This document shows, piece by piece, positions 29,644 through 37,292 of a stretch of 41,614 nucleotides of DNA (the stretch's first letter is position 1; the number at the start of each line of letters is the position of its first letter). The notes beneath the pieces are model-generated. The model saw only the letters and a program-made list of their open reading frames with translations. It was not told the origin of the DNA and ran no database searches. Location of the stretch: NCBI RefSeq assembly GCF_900258035.1, contig NZ_OGTP01000037.1:1-41614 (forward strand). Direction: 5' to 3'. The DNA is from Caballeronia novacaledonica. GTDB lineage: Bacteria; Pseudomonadota; Gammaproteobacteria; Burkholderiales; Burkholderiaceae. A program made the translations under genes and the position numbers.

Positions 29644-31524
29644 ATGGCACTGCCCGAAGGCGCAACACACGCTCAACCGCTCTACGACCAAAAAAGACCA
29701 TTGGACCAACTCACCGTTTCCCAGCGTAACGCGCACAACGCGAAGCTCTCGAGCTACGCGCATCGGCCGCTCGCGTTCCTGATGCGCTACATCCGCCGGC
29801 ATCCCGTCGCGCACGCCATCGTGCTCTTCAGCGTCTTTGCCGCGGTCGGCTGCGCCCTCGCCTCGCAGTACGCGATCAAGCATCTGATCGACGTCCTCGG
29901 GCAAGGCCGCGGGCATCCCGGGCCGCTCTGGGGCGCGTTCATGATCCTGGTCGGGCTGATCGCCGCCGACAACCTGCTGTGGCGGGTCGGCGGCTGGGTC
30001 GGCGCGCACGTGTTCGTGATCGTCACCGGCGACTTGCGCAAGGACCTCTTCTCGTATTTGTCAGGCCACTCGCCGACGTACTTCTCCGAAAAGCAGCCCG
30101 GCATGCTCGCGAGCCGGATCACGGCAACGTCGAACGCGATCTACACCTCCGAGAACGTGATGGCGTGGAACGTCCTGCCGCCGTGCATCGCGGTGCTGGG
30201 CGCGATCGTGATGATCGTCTCCGTCAATCCGCTGATGGCCGGCGGCCTGATGACCGCGTCGCTGGTTCTCGCGCTGATTCTCTATCGCCTGGCGAAGCGC
30301 GGCTCGGCGCGGCATCACAGCTTTGCGTCGAAGGCGGCCTCGGTCGATGGCGAGCTCGTCGACGTGATCGGCAATATGGCCCTGGTGCGCGCGTTCGGCA
30401 TGACATTCCGCGAGCAGAAACGCTTCGGCTCGACCGTGAAGGCCGAAATGGTCGCGCGCCAGCAAAGCCTGCTGTACCTCGAAAAGCTTCGGCTGTTCCA
30501 CGCGGTCGTCACCGCGATTCTCTCCGCCGGTCTGCTCGGCTGGGCGCTGTGGCTGTGGTCGCAAGGCCGCGCGACCTCGGGCGATATCGTGCTCGTCAGC
30601 TCGCTCGGTTTCACGATTCTGCACGGCACGCGCGATCTGGCGGTCGCGCTCGTCGATGTCACGCAGCACGTCGCACGTCTCGCCGAAGCCGTCCAGACGC
30701 TGCTCGAACCGCACGGCATGCCGGACCGTTCGGACGCGACCGAACTCGTGCCGCAAGGCGGCCGCGTCGATTTCGACAATGTCACGTTCGCGTATCCGCG
30801 GCGCCGCCCGATTCTCGACAACTTCCATCTGCATATCGAGCCGGGCCAGCGCGTCGGGCTGATCGGCAAGTCGGGCGCGGGCAAGTCCACCGTGCTCGCG
30901 CTGCTGCAGCGTTTCTACGAGACGCAGAAGGGCAGCATCAAGATCGACGGCCAGGATATCGGCGCGATCACGCAGGACAGCCTGCGCCACGCGATCGCGC
31001 TCGTGCCGCAGGATATTTCGCTGTTTCACCGCACGGTGTTCGAGAACATCGCGTACGGCCGTCCGGAAGCGAGCCGCGAGGAAGTGCTCGCCGCCGCGCG
31101 CGAGGCGCGCTGCACGGATTTCATCGAAGCGATGCCGGAAGGTTTCGACACCATCGTCGGCGACCGGGGCGTGAAACTGTCGGGCGGTCAGCGCCAGCGC
31201 ATCGCGATCGCGCGCGCGATCCTGAAAAACGCGCCGATTCTCCTGCTCGACGAAGCGACTTCCGCGCTCGACAGCGCATCGGAAGAAGCGATTCAACAGG
31301 CGCTCGACCGTCTGATGGTCGGCCGCACGGTGATCGCGATCGCGCACCGGCTTTCGACGCTGCAGAACTTCGACCGCATTATCGTGATGAGCGCGGGCAA
31401 GGTCATCGACGACGGCTCGCCGCAGGAATTGCGCGAGCGTCCGGGGCTGTATCGCGAGTTGCTGTCGAAGCAGCACGGCAAGGTGCCGTCGATCGTCGCG
31501 ACGCCGCACAAGCAGCCCGCCTGA
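29644..31524 (+). CDS. ABC exporter, membrane and ATPase domains fused (MsbA/ABCB type)
   Basis: Half-transporter of 626 residues that works as a homodimer. The membrane domain (about 50-340) has six segments. The ATPase domain has Walker A GKSGAGKST (408-416), signature LSGGQRQR (512-519), Walker B ILLLDEA (532-538) and the H-loop in AIAHRLST. The substrate is unknown; MsbA-like lipid flipping is possible, but no lipid A gene is adjacent. The start is uncertain: ATG 29644 lacks a ribosome-binding site, and TTG codons at 29626 and about 29701 are alternatives. It ends before a terminator shared with otsA. Confidence 0.88.
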   Translation: MALPEGATHAQPLYDQKRPLDQLTVSQRNAHNAKLSSYAHRPLAFLMRYIRRHPVAHAIVLFSVFAAVGCALASQYAIKHLIDVLGQGRGHPGPLWGAFMILVGLIAADNLLWRVGGWVGAHVFVIVTGDLRKDLFSYLSGHSPTYFSEKQPGMLASRITATSNAIYTSENVMAWNVLPPCIAVLGAIVMIVSVNPLMAGGLMTASLVLALILYRLAKRGSARHHSFASKAASVDGELVDVIGNMALVRAFGMTFREQKRFGSTVKAEMVARQQSLLYLEKLRLFHAVVTAILSAGLLGWALWLWSQGRATSGDIVLVSSLGFTILHGTRDLAVALVDVTQHVARLAEAVQTLLEPHGMPDRSDATELVPQGGRVDFDNVTFAYPRRRPILDNFHLHIEPGQRVGLIGKSGAGKSTVLALLQRFYETQKGSIKIDGQDIGAITQDSLRHAIALVPQDISLFHRTVFENIAYGRPEASREEVLAAAREARCTDFIEAMPEGFDTIVGDRGVKLSGGQRQRIAIARAILKNAPILLLDEATSALDSASEEAIQQALDRLMVGRTVIAIAHRLSTLQNFDRIIVMSAGKVIDDGSPQELRERPGLYRELLSKQHGKVPSIVATPHKQPA

Positions 31525-31538
31525 ACGGCATCGACACA

Positions 31539-31575
31539 AAAAAGCCGCGATTCCCGAAAGGATCGCGGCTTTTTT
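31539..31575. terminator. Bidirectional terminator between the ABC exporter and otsA
   Basis: 13-bp stem aaaaagccgcgat (31539-31551) with 31562-31574, loop of 10, with T-runs on both strands. The otsA stop codon (31574-31576) lies inside its end. Confidence 0.9.
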
Positions 31576-32953
31576 ACGCCTTCAGATCGCGCAGGAAGTT
31601 GTCGCGCCAGACCGAAACGTTGTTCTCGCGCAGTTGCACCATCATCTCGTCGTAGCGCGCTCGACGCTCGGCGAGCGGCATGGCGAGCGCGCGGCCGATC
31701 GCGTCGGCCATGTCGTCGATGTCGAGCGGATTCACGATGAGCGCGGCCGCAAGCTCGCGCGCCGCGCCCGCGAACTGCGACAGCACGAGCACGCCCGGAT
31801 CGTCCGGATCCTGCGCCGACACGTATTCCTTCGCGACCAGATTCATGCCGTCGCGCAACGGCGTGACGAGGCCGACGTGCGCCTCGCGGAACAGCGCCGC
31901 GAGCACCGGCCGCTCGTACTGCCGATGGATATAGCGAATCGGCGTCCAGTCGAGTTCGGCGTATCGGCCATTGATGCGGCCCGATTCCGCTTCGAGCTGG
32001 GCGCGAATGTCGCGATAGGCGTCGACATCGGAGCGTGTCGGCGGCGCGATCTGCAGAAACGACACGTTGTTGCGCTGTTGCGGTTCGTGCTCGATCAGCC
32101 GCTCGAACGCGCGAAAACGCTCGACGAGACCCTTCGAATAATCCAGACGATCGACGCTCATCACGAGCTTTCGATGATGCAGCGTCGCCTTGACGATCTC
32201 GACGTCGCGCCCGCGCTCGCCGTCTTTAGCGAGCGCGGCGACCTCGTCGGGATAGATGCCGATTGGATACGCCGCCGCGCGAAGCGTCTGGCCGAACGCG
32301 CGGACCTCGACCGGCTTCGCGCCGTCGCGCCGCAGCGTGCCGCCCGCCTCCGTTTCGATGTAATCGCAGAACGCGCGCAGGTCGGGCTCGGTCTGGAAGC
32401 CGAGCAGATCGAACGCGCACAGCGCCTCTGCCAGTTCGCGATGACGCGGCACGCTCGACAGAATCTGCGCCGCCGGAAACGGAATATGCAGAAAGAAGCC
32501 GATGCGATTCTTCACGCCCAGCGCGCGCAGCGCCTGCGCGAACGGAATCAGGTGATAGTCGTGGACCCAGATCACATCGCCGGGCCTGAGCAGCGGCGCG
32601 AGTTGCTCCGCGAGCCAGCGATTCACGCGGCAATAACCGTCGTATTCGCGGCGATCGAACTCGATCAAATCCGGCCGATAGTGAAATGCGGGCCACAGCG
32701 TCGCGTTGGAAAAGCCGCGGTAGTACTGGTCGTAGTCGCGCCGCACGAGACCGATGGTCGCGAAGGTCACCGGCCCGTGTTCTTCGAGCTTGATGCCGTC
32801 GGGATTCGACGTGAGCACGTCCCCGCTCCAGCCGAACCACATGCCGCCGGTTTCCTTCAGCGCGTCGTACACGCCGACCGCGAGTCCGCCCGCCGCGGGG
32901 CCGCCTTCGGAAATCGGCGCGACGCGGTTCGAAACGATGATCAGCCGGCTCAC
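31574..32953 (-). CDS. otsA: OtsA, trehalose-6-phosphate synthase
   Basis: Transfers glucose from UDP-glucose to glucose-6-phosphate (GT20). The 459 residues align with E. coli OtsA (474) from the first residues MSRLIIVSNR; visible motifs are AGGLAVGV (21-28), GMWFGWSG, WVHDYHL, GFFLHIPFP, DRLDYSKGL and LRDGMNLVAKEYV. The start is GTG at 32953, overlapping the otsB stop by 4 bases (GTGA), with AGGGAAG upstream. Trehalose made here protects against osmotic and desiccation stress. The transcript ends at the bidirectional terminator. Confidence 0.97.
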   Translation of the reverse strand: MSRLIIVSNRVAPISEGGPAAGGLAVGVYDALKETGGMWFGWSGDVLTSNPDGIKLEEHGPVTFATIGLVRRDYDQYYRGFSNATLWPAFHYRPDLIEFDRREYDGYCRVNRWLAEQLAPLLRPGDVIWVHDYHLIPFAQALRALGVKNRIGFFLHIPFPAAQILSSVPRHRELAEALCAFDLLGFQTEPDLRAFCDYIETEAGGTLRRDGAKPVEVRAFGQTLRAAAYPIGIYPDEVAALAKDGERGRDVEIVKATLHHRKLVMSVDRLDYSKGLVERFRAFERLIEHEPQQRNNVSFLQIAPPTRSDVDAYRDIRAQLEAESGRINGRYAELDWTPIRYIHRQYERPVLAALFREAHVGLVTPLRDGMNLVAKEYVSAQDPDDPGVLVLSQFAGAARELAAALIVNPLDIDDMADAIGRALAMPLAERRARYDEMMVQLRENNVSVWRDNFLRDLKA

Positions 32954-33702
32954 GCGTGCTTCCCTGCCGTGCCCGCGATCACCTGCAGCCAGTCCAGCAG
33001 CAATTCGACCGATTCGATGCGCGCCCGCGCCACCGTGTCGCCCGGCCCGATCTTCACCGAGAGCCCGTCGAACTCGTTGACTACGGCGAAGCCTTTCTCA
33101 TCGGTGAGATCGTCGCCGATGAACACGGGTTTGCGGCCCGTGAACGGCGGCTCGCCCATGTACGCGCGCACCGCGCGGCCCTTGTCGACGTCCTTCGGCT
33201 TGATCTCGTAGACCATCTTGCCCGGCTGCAGCACGTAGGCGTCGGCGTATTCCGCGACGAGCTTCTCCGTCGCCGCGCGCGCGGCCGGCTCGCGGTCGGG
33301 CGCGTTGCGGTAATGCAGCGCGAGCGCCGCGCCCTTGATTTCGAGCAGCATGCCCGGATTCGCGCTGACGACTTTTTCGAGCGCGTGCTCCATGCGCAGC
33401 AGCCGCTCGTCGTTGAAACCGATGCGCTGCACGTCGCCGTTCGAATCGCGCCGTTCCGCGCCGTGCATGCCCGCGACGGGCAGATCGGTCATCTGCAGAA
33501 ACGAATCGATATTGTCGATGCCGCGCCCCGACACGACCGCGACCGCGCCGTTGGTCGCGCGCCGGAGCGCCGCGAGAATGTCGGGCACCGAGCGCGGCAC
33601 GAAGATGCCGTCGGGCGTGGAGGCGAGCTCGACGAGCGTGCCGTCGAAATCGAAGAAAAAGGCGGTCTCGGCAAGAGACAGGGAATCGGGAAGATTTAGC
33701 AT
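32950..33702 (-). CDS. otsB: OtsB, trehalose-6-phosphate phosphatase
   Basis: HAD-superfamily phosphatase that releases trehalose. The 250 residues begin at the ATG at 33702. HAD motif I is FFFDFDGTL with nucleophile Asp18 and acid-base Asp20; motif II is VVSGRG; the lysine region and motif IV FIGDDLTDEKGF close the active site. The frame is open 19 codons upstream, but that part does not resemble the family. It precedes otsA with a 4-base overlap, so synthase and phosphatase are made together; the order otsB-otsA is usual. Confidence 0.95.
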   Translation of the reverse strand: MLNLPDSLSLAETAFFFDFDGTLVELASTPDGIFVPRSVPDILAALRRATNGAVAVVSGRGIDNIDSFLQMTDLPVAGMHGAERRDSNGDVQRIGFNDERLLRMEHALEKVVSANPGMLLEIKGAALALHYRNAPDREPAARAATEKLVAEYADAYVLQPGKMVYEIKPKDVDKGRAVRAYMGEPPFTGRKPVFIGDDLTDEKGFAVVNEFDGLSVKIGPGDTVARARIESVELLLDWLQVIAGTAGKHA

Positions 33703-33783
33703 CGATCTTTGGCCTGTGGTTTTGCCTGATGTGGCGCGCGCCGGAGTCGGACATCGCAATGCGTGCGCATCTTACCGCGCAAA

Positions 33784-33803
33784 AGCTTTCGTTTAGGAAA
33801 GCT
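33784..33803. other. Short hairpin in the otsB-SCO1 divergent region
   Basis: agctttc (33784-33790) pairs with gaaagct (33797-33803). The divergent region (33703-33965) otherwise holds only weak promoter-like hexamers, such as CATAAT near 33886. Confidence 0.3.
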
Positions 33804-33965
33804 CCTAGCTTACAGGCTTACTGAGAAGCGCTTTCGGCGTGCTTGAATCATGCGGCAAATCGTCTCAAAAATAGTCCGATAGCGACATAATGCGCTGGCG
33901 CCGCCACGAAAGGCGTGTATTTTGCGACGGAGTTCACAACGAATCGTCCTGCAACGCAATTACCG

Positions 33966-34577
33966 ATGCACGCTTCATTCCTTCAGCTTCCCGCACGCCT
34001 CATCGCCCTCTTCTCGCTGTGTGCGCTCGCCGCCTGCTCGAAGCCCGCCGAGCCGTGGCATCTGACGGACGTTTCAGGCCATTTGCCGGACCTGGATTTC
34101 TCGCTCGTCGATGACGGCGGCGCGCACGTCACCGGACAGTCGTTCGAGGGAAAGACGACGCTCGTCTACTTCGGTTACACGCATTGTCCCGACGTCTGCC
34201 CCGAAACGATGGCGCGCCTCATGCAAGTGCTGCAACGCGTGGGCGCGGACGCAGACAAGACGCGCATCGTGTTCATCTCGGTCGATCCGGCGCGCGACAC
34301 GCCCGCGCTCCTGCGCTCCTACGTGCGCGCGTTCGACGACAAACACGCCGTCGGCCTGACTGGCAGCGAGCGCGCGATCGAATCGGTGGCGCAGCGTTAT
34401 CGCATCGCGTATCAGATGGAAAAGCGCGATCCGAACGGCGAGTACGAAGTCACGCACAGCTCGGCCGTCTATATCTTCGATGCCGCCGGTCACGCGCGCC
34501 TGCTCGCGACCGATCACGATTCGATCGACGCCATCGCGACCGATCTGAAGCGCGTGATCCACGCAAAGGACGCCTGA
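33966..34577 (+). CDS. SCO1/SenC family copper chaperone (lipoprotein)
   Basis: Thioredoxin-fold protein that delivers copper to the CuA site of cytochrome c oxidase. I start at the ATG at 33966 (203 residues) because it gives a lipoprotein signal with lipobox LAAC and Cys24. The copper ligands are Cys74 and Cys78 in YTHCPDVCPE and His164 in EVTHSS. The next gene, an oxidase assembly membrane protein, begins 2 bp after the stop. The cytochrome oxidase structural genes are not in this window. Confidence 0.93.
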   Translation: MHASFLQLPARLIALFSLCALAACSKPAEPWHLTDVSGHLPDLDFSLVDDGGAHVTGQSFEGKTTLVYFGYTHCPDVCPETMARLMQVLQRVGADADKTRIVFISVDPARDTPALLRSYVRAFDDKHAVGLTGSERAIESVAQRYRIAYQMEKRDPNGEYEVTHSSAVYIFDAAGHARLLATDHDSIDAIATDLKRVIHAKDA

Positions 34578-34579
34578 CG

Positions 34580-35458
34580 ATGAGCACGCTTCTGTACTGG
34601 CTCGATCCGTGGGAGCCGTCGCCGACGGTCGTGATCGCCGTGCTCGTCGCGGGAATTCTGTTCGCGCGCGGCGCGCGGCATGCGCGCGTGTCGGTCTCGC
34701 GCCGCATCGCGTTCTGGTTCGGCCTGATCGCGCTCTATGTCGCCCTCCACACGCGGCTCGACTACTTCTTCGAGCACGAATTCTTCATGCATCGGCTGCA
34801 GCATCTCGTGCTGCATCATCTCGGGCCGTTTCTGATCGCGCTGTCGTATCCCGGCGCGGCATTGCGCGCGGGCGTGCCGTTCGCGTGGCGGCAGCGCTGG
34901 CTGCGCCCGGTTGCGCAAACGCGGATCGCGCGCACGTTCTTCGATATCGTGTTCAATCCCGTGATCGCGGTTGCACTGTTCGTCGGGCTGATCTACTTCT
35001 GGCTGCTGTCGCCGATCCACTTCAAGGCGATGCTCGACTACCGGCTCTATCGCGTGATGAACTGGAGCATGGTCGTCGACGGCCTGCTGTTCTGGTGGCT
35101 GATTCTGGATCCGCGTCCGGCGCCGCCCGCGCGGCTCGCGCCCGGCAGACGCGTTCTCGTCGTGATCGCCGCGATTCCGCCGCAGATCATGCTCGGCGCG
35201 TATATCTTCTTCACGCCGCGCGAGTTGTATCCGATCTATTCGATTTGCGGCCGCGCGTTCACGTGGATCACGCCGATGCGCGATCAGCAGATCGGCGGCC
35301 TCTTGCTGTGGATTCCGGGATCGATGATGAGCGTCATCGGCGCGCTGATCGCGCTGCGCCACTGGCTGCGGCTGTCGGCGCGCTCGCGGCTGAGGAAGGA
35401 GCGTGAAGGACGCGGCGCGGGCGCGCCGGTCAGAGGCCCGAAGGCCACGACATCATGA
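34580..35458 (+). CDS. Cytochrome c oxidase assembly protein, Caa3/CtaG type
   Basis: The 292 residues have about seven membrane segments and a histidine-rich stretch in the third region, with His66, His71, His75, His79 and His80 in the pattern HEFFMHRLQHLVLHH, typical of Caa3_CtaG proteins thought to help copper insertion. The ATG at 34580 is 2 bp after the SCO1 stop. The frame is open far into the SCO1 gene, but that is antiphase GC-rich sequence. The two genes form a copper-delivery pair. The 3' end overlaps the convergent acetyltransferase gene by 6 bp. Confidence 0.88.
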   Translation: MSTLLYWLDPWEPSPTVVIAVLVAGILFARGARHARVSVSRRIAFWFGLIALYVALHTRLDYFFEHEFFMHRLQHLVLHHLGPFLIALSYPGAALRAGVPFAWRQRWLRPVAQTRIARTFFDIVFNPVIAVALFVGLIYFWLLSPIHFKAMLDYRLYRVMNWSMVVDGLLFWWLILDPRPAPPARLAPGRRVLVVIAAIPPQIMLGAYIFFTPRELYPIYSICGRAFTWITPMRDQQIGGLLLWIPGSMMSVIGALIALRHWLRLSARSRLRKEREGRGAGAPVRGPKATTS

Positions 35459-35947
35459 TTCGAAGCCGGGACGCCGCATCCAGACGTGCGGGATGCCGTC
35501 TTCGTCGTGCACACCCGACGACGGCACGAAGCCGAACGCGCCGTAAAAGCGCTGCAAATGCGCTTGCGCGTGCAGGCTGACCGGCTGATCGGGCCATTGC
35601 TTCAGGATGTGTTCGAGCGCGCGCTCGAGCATCGCGTTGCCGAGCTTCAGACCGCGAAAATTGACGGTCGTCAACACACGGCCGATGCGTATGTCTTTCT
35701 CGCTCTCGTCCGGATGGCCCGGCAGCAGCACGCGCAGGTAACCCGCGAGCGCGGGACGCTTCTCGCCCTGGCCGTAGGCGAACAGGTGCCACGCATCGAG
35801 ATCGAGGCCGTCGATGTCGCCATACACGCAATTCTGCTCGACGACGAACACGGCGCTGCGCGCGGCGAGCATGTCGTAGACCTCGGCGGTCGTCAGGTCG
35901 TCGAAGCGCTTAAAGCGCCATTCGAGTTGGGAAAGTGGATCGGTCAT
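35453..35947 (-). CDS. ElaA-like GNAT acetyltransferase
   Basis: The 164 residues match ElaA: N-terminal W-R-F-K-R-F-D-D-L (10-18), RSAVFVVEQNCVYGDIDGLD (30-49), then the acetyl-CoA region RIGRVLTTVNFRGLKLGNAM (87-106), where Q/R-x-x-G-x-A/G is represented by R-G-L-K-L-G, and the closing FYGAFGFVPSSGVHDEDGIP. The substrate is unknown. The ATG is at 35947. It overlaps the convergent gene by 6 bp at the 3' end. Confidence 0.88.
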   Translation of the reverse strand: MTDPLSQLEWRFKRFDDLTTAEVYDMLAARSAVFVVEQNCVYGDIDGLDLDAWHLFAYGQGEKRPALAGYLRVLLPGHPDESEKDIRIGRVLTTVNFRGLKLGNAMLERALEHILKQWPDQPVSLHAQAHLQRFYGAFGFVPSSGVHDEDGIPHVWMRRPGFES

Positions 35948-36015
35948 TGGAGTCTGTGTGGCAGAAGTATGGCAATTGTGCCGTGCTGCAACGGAGCGGA
36001 CCAGGATGCGGATAG

Positions 36016-36044
36016 AAAAAAAGCCCTGACGGATCAGGGCTTTT
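36016..36044 (-). terminator. Terminator after tRNA-Cys
   Basis: 11-bp stem aaaagccctga (36019-36029) with tcagggctttt (36034-36044), loop cgga, followed by a run of T on the minus strand. It starts 4 bp after the tRNA end. Confidence 0.9.
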
Positions 36045-36048
36045 CAAG

Positions 36049-36122
36049 TGGAGGCGCGGACCGGAGTCGAACCGGTCTAAACGGCTTTGCAGGCCGCTGC
36101 ATAACCGCTTTGCTACCGCGCC
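36049..36122 (-). tRNA. tRNA-Cys (anticodon GCA)
   Basis: 74 nt with encoded CCA. Acceptor ggcgcgg pairs with ccgcgcc, discriminator T; the anticodon stem gcggc/gccgt carries loop CTGCAAA, anticodon GCA; T-arm accggttcgactccggt. It is the last gene of the Gly-Gly-Cys cluster. Confidence 0.97.
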
Positions 36123-36173
36123 ACAAGCGGTTTTGGTGCATGCCGGCCGTGATGCCGGCCGATCCACCAAACA

Positions 36174-36200
36174 AAAAGGGAAGCTTGGCTTCCCCTTTGA
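36174..36200 (-). terminator. Terminator-like hairpin between tRNA-Gly and tRNA-Cys
   Basis: On the minus strand aaaggggaagc pairs with gcttcccttt with one wobble, 3-base loop, followed by TTTTTGTTT. It lies inside the tRNA cluster, so it may set the relative amounts of tRNA-Gly and tRNA-Cys. Confidence 0.7.
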
Positions 36201-36201
36201 C

Positions 36202-36277
36202 TGGAGCGGGAGACGAGTCTCGAACTCGCGACCTCAACCTTGGCAAGGTTGCGCTCTACCAACTGAGCTACTCCCGC
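36202..36277 (-). tRNA. tRNA-Gly (anticodon GCC), second copy in the transcript
   Basis: 76 nt with encoded CCA. Acceptor gcgggag/ctcccgc, anticodon stem caacc/ggttg with loop TTGCCAA, anticodon GCC. Identical in all 76 bases to 36357-36432. Confidence 0.98.
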
Positions 36278-36356
36278 AATATCCTGCAAAACTACTGGTT
36301 TCCGATGCCTCGCTGCGCATGCCATTAGCGCCGATAACATCCGAACCTTCAAAATC

Positions 36357-36432
36357 TGGAGCGGGAGACGAGTCTCGAACTCGCGACCTCAACCTTGGCA
36401 AGGTTGCGCTCTACCAACTGAGCTACTCCCGC
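36357..36432 (-). tRNA. tRNA-Gly (anticodon GCC), first copy in the transcript
   Basis: 76 nt with encoded CCA, identical to 36202-36277. It is nearest to the cluster promoter, about 58 nt after the expected transcription start. The copies are separated by 79 bp without similarity to the tRNA itself. Confidence 0.98.
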
Positions 36433-36496
36433 ATTGACCGCTGTTCTTTTGCCTTTGCTTCGCTTGCTGCGTCGCGCCGTGCATCAGAGAAACGAG

Positions 36497-36525
36497 ATTA
36501 TGGAGAACCCAAAGAGGGCTGTCAA
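36497..36525 (-). promoter_or_regulatory. Promoter of the tRNA-Gly/Gly/Cys cluster
   Basis: A perfect TTGACA (36520-36525), 17-bp spacer and CATAAT (36497-36502) on the minus strand. The -10 and the following 11 bases are identical to the tRNA-Val promoter at 25983-25999. Confidence 0.8.
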
Positions 36526-36586
36526 CTGTTTTGTGAGAGGAATTTTTCGTTTGACGCAACTTTTTGCAACGAGTGCTTCGATCGCT

Positions 36587-37183
36587 TCACAACATGCCGC
36601 CTCGCTCGCGAATTTGCGGCCACGCGAGCTTCATGTAGTAAAGCATCGACCAGACGGTCAGGAACGCCGCGACGTAGATGAGCCACAAACCCCACACGCG
36701 CGTGTCGATCATCCACGGCGTGCCGGCGATTTTCAGCGGCCCGTAGAACAACAGCATCGGGATCGCGACCATCTGGCATACGGTCTTGAACTTGCCGAGC
36801 TGATTCACCGCGACGCTCTTCGACGCGCCGATCTGCGCCATCCATTCGCGCAGCGCGGAAATGGTGATCTCGCGCCCGACGATGATGAGCGCGATCACCG
36901 CATTGAGCCGCGACAACTGCACGAGCACGAGCAGCGCGGCGGTGACCATCAGCTTGTCGGCGACCGGATCGAGGAATGCGCCGAACGAAGACGTCTGATT
37001 GAGCTTGCGCGCGAGAAAGCCGTCGAACCAGTCGGTGAGTGCGGCGAGCACGAAGATGAGCATGCCGAGCAGGTTGCGATGCTCCGGGCTCATCATCATG
37101 TCCGGCAGGTAGAACACGCCCACCACGAGTGGAATCAGCACGATTCGCAGCCACGTCAGGAAGATCGGTAGATTGAACGGCAT
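36587..37183 (-). CDS. pgsA: PgsA, CDP-diacylglycerol-glycerol-3-phosphate phosphatidyltransferase
   Basis: Inner-membrane enzyme that makes phosphatidylglycerol phosphate, the committed step to phosphatidylglycerol and cardiolipin. Starting at the ATG at 37183 it has 198 residues, beginning MPFNLPIFLTWLRI like E. coli PgsA; an ATG 13 codons upstream is less likely. The CDP-alcohol phosphotransferase motif is complete: Asp51, Asp54-Gly55, Ala58-Arg59, Gly68, Asp72 and Asp76. Four to five membrane segments are visible. It follows uvrC by 109 bp and precedes the tRNA cluster, an order (uvrC-pgsA-tRNA-Gly) that is widely conserved. Confidence 0.96.
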   Translation of the reverse strand: MPFNLPIFLTWLRIVLIPLVVGVFYLPDMMMSPEHRNLLGMLIFVLAALTDWFDGFLARKLNQTSSFGAFLDPVADKLMVTAALLVLVQLSRLNAVIALIIVGREITISALREWMAQIGASKSVAVNQLGKFKTVCQMVAIPMLLFYGPLKIAGTPWMIDTRVWGLWLIYVAAFLTVWSMLYYMKLAWPQIRERGGML

Positions 37184-37292
37184 GTGCGAAAGCGGTTGAT
37201 GGACGTGTAAGGAAGCCGACATTGTGCCGCGTCGATCCCGCGCTCACAAGGCGGGCCGCCCGCGCGGCGCGCCTTGCGGCCGGCTTTGCGGC

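Noticed and set aside
33703..33965. Promoters in the otsB-SCO1 divergent region
   Set aside because: CATAAT near 33886 has no acceptable -35 at 16-18 bp, so I list no promoter.
34184..34579. N-terminal extension of the CtaG-type gene by 132 codons
   Set aside because: It overlaps the SCO1 gene in another frame and has antiphase composition; the ATG at 34580, 2 bp after the SCO1 stop, gives a family-like start.
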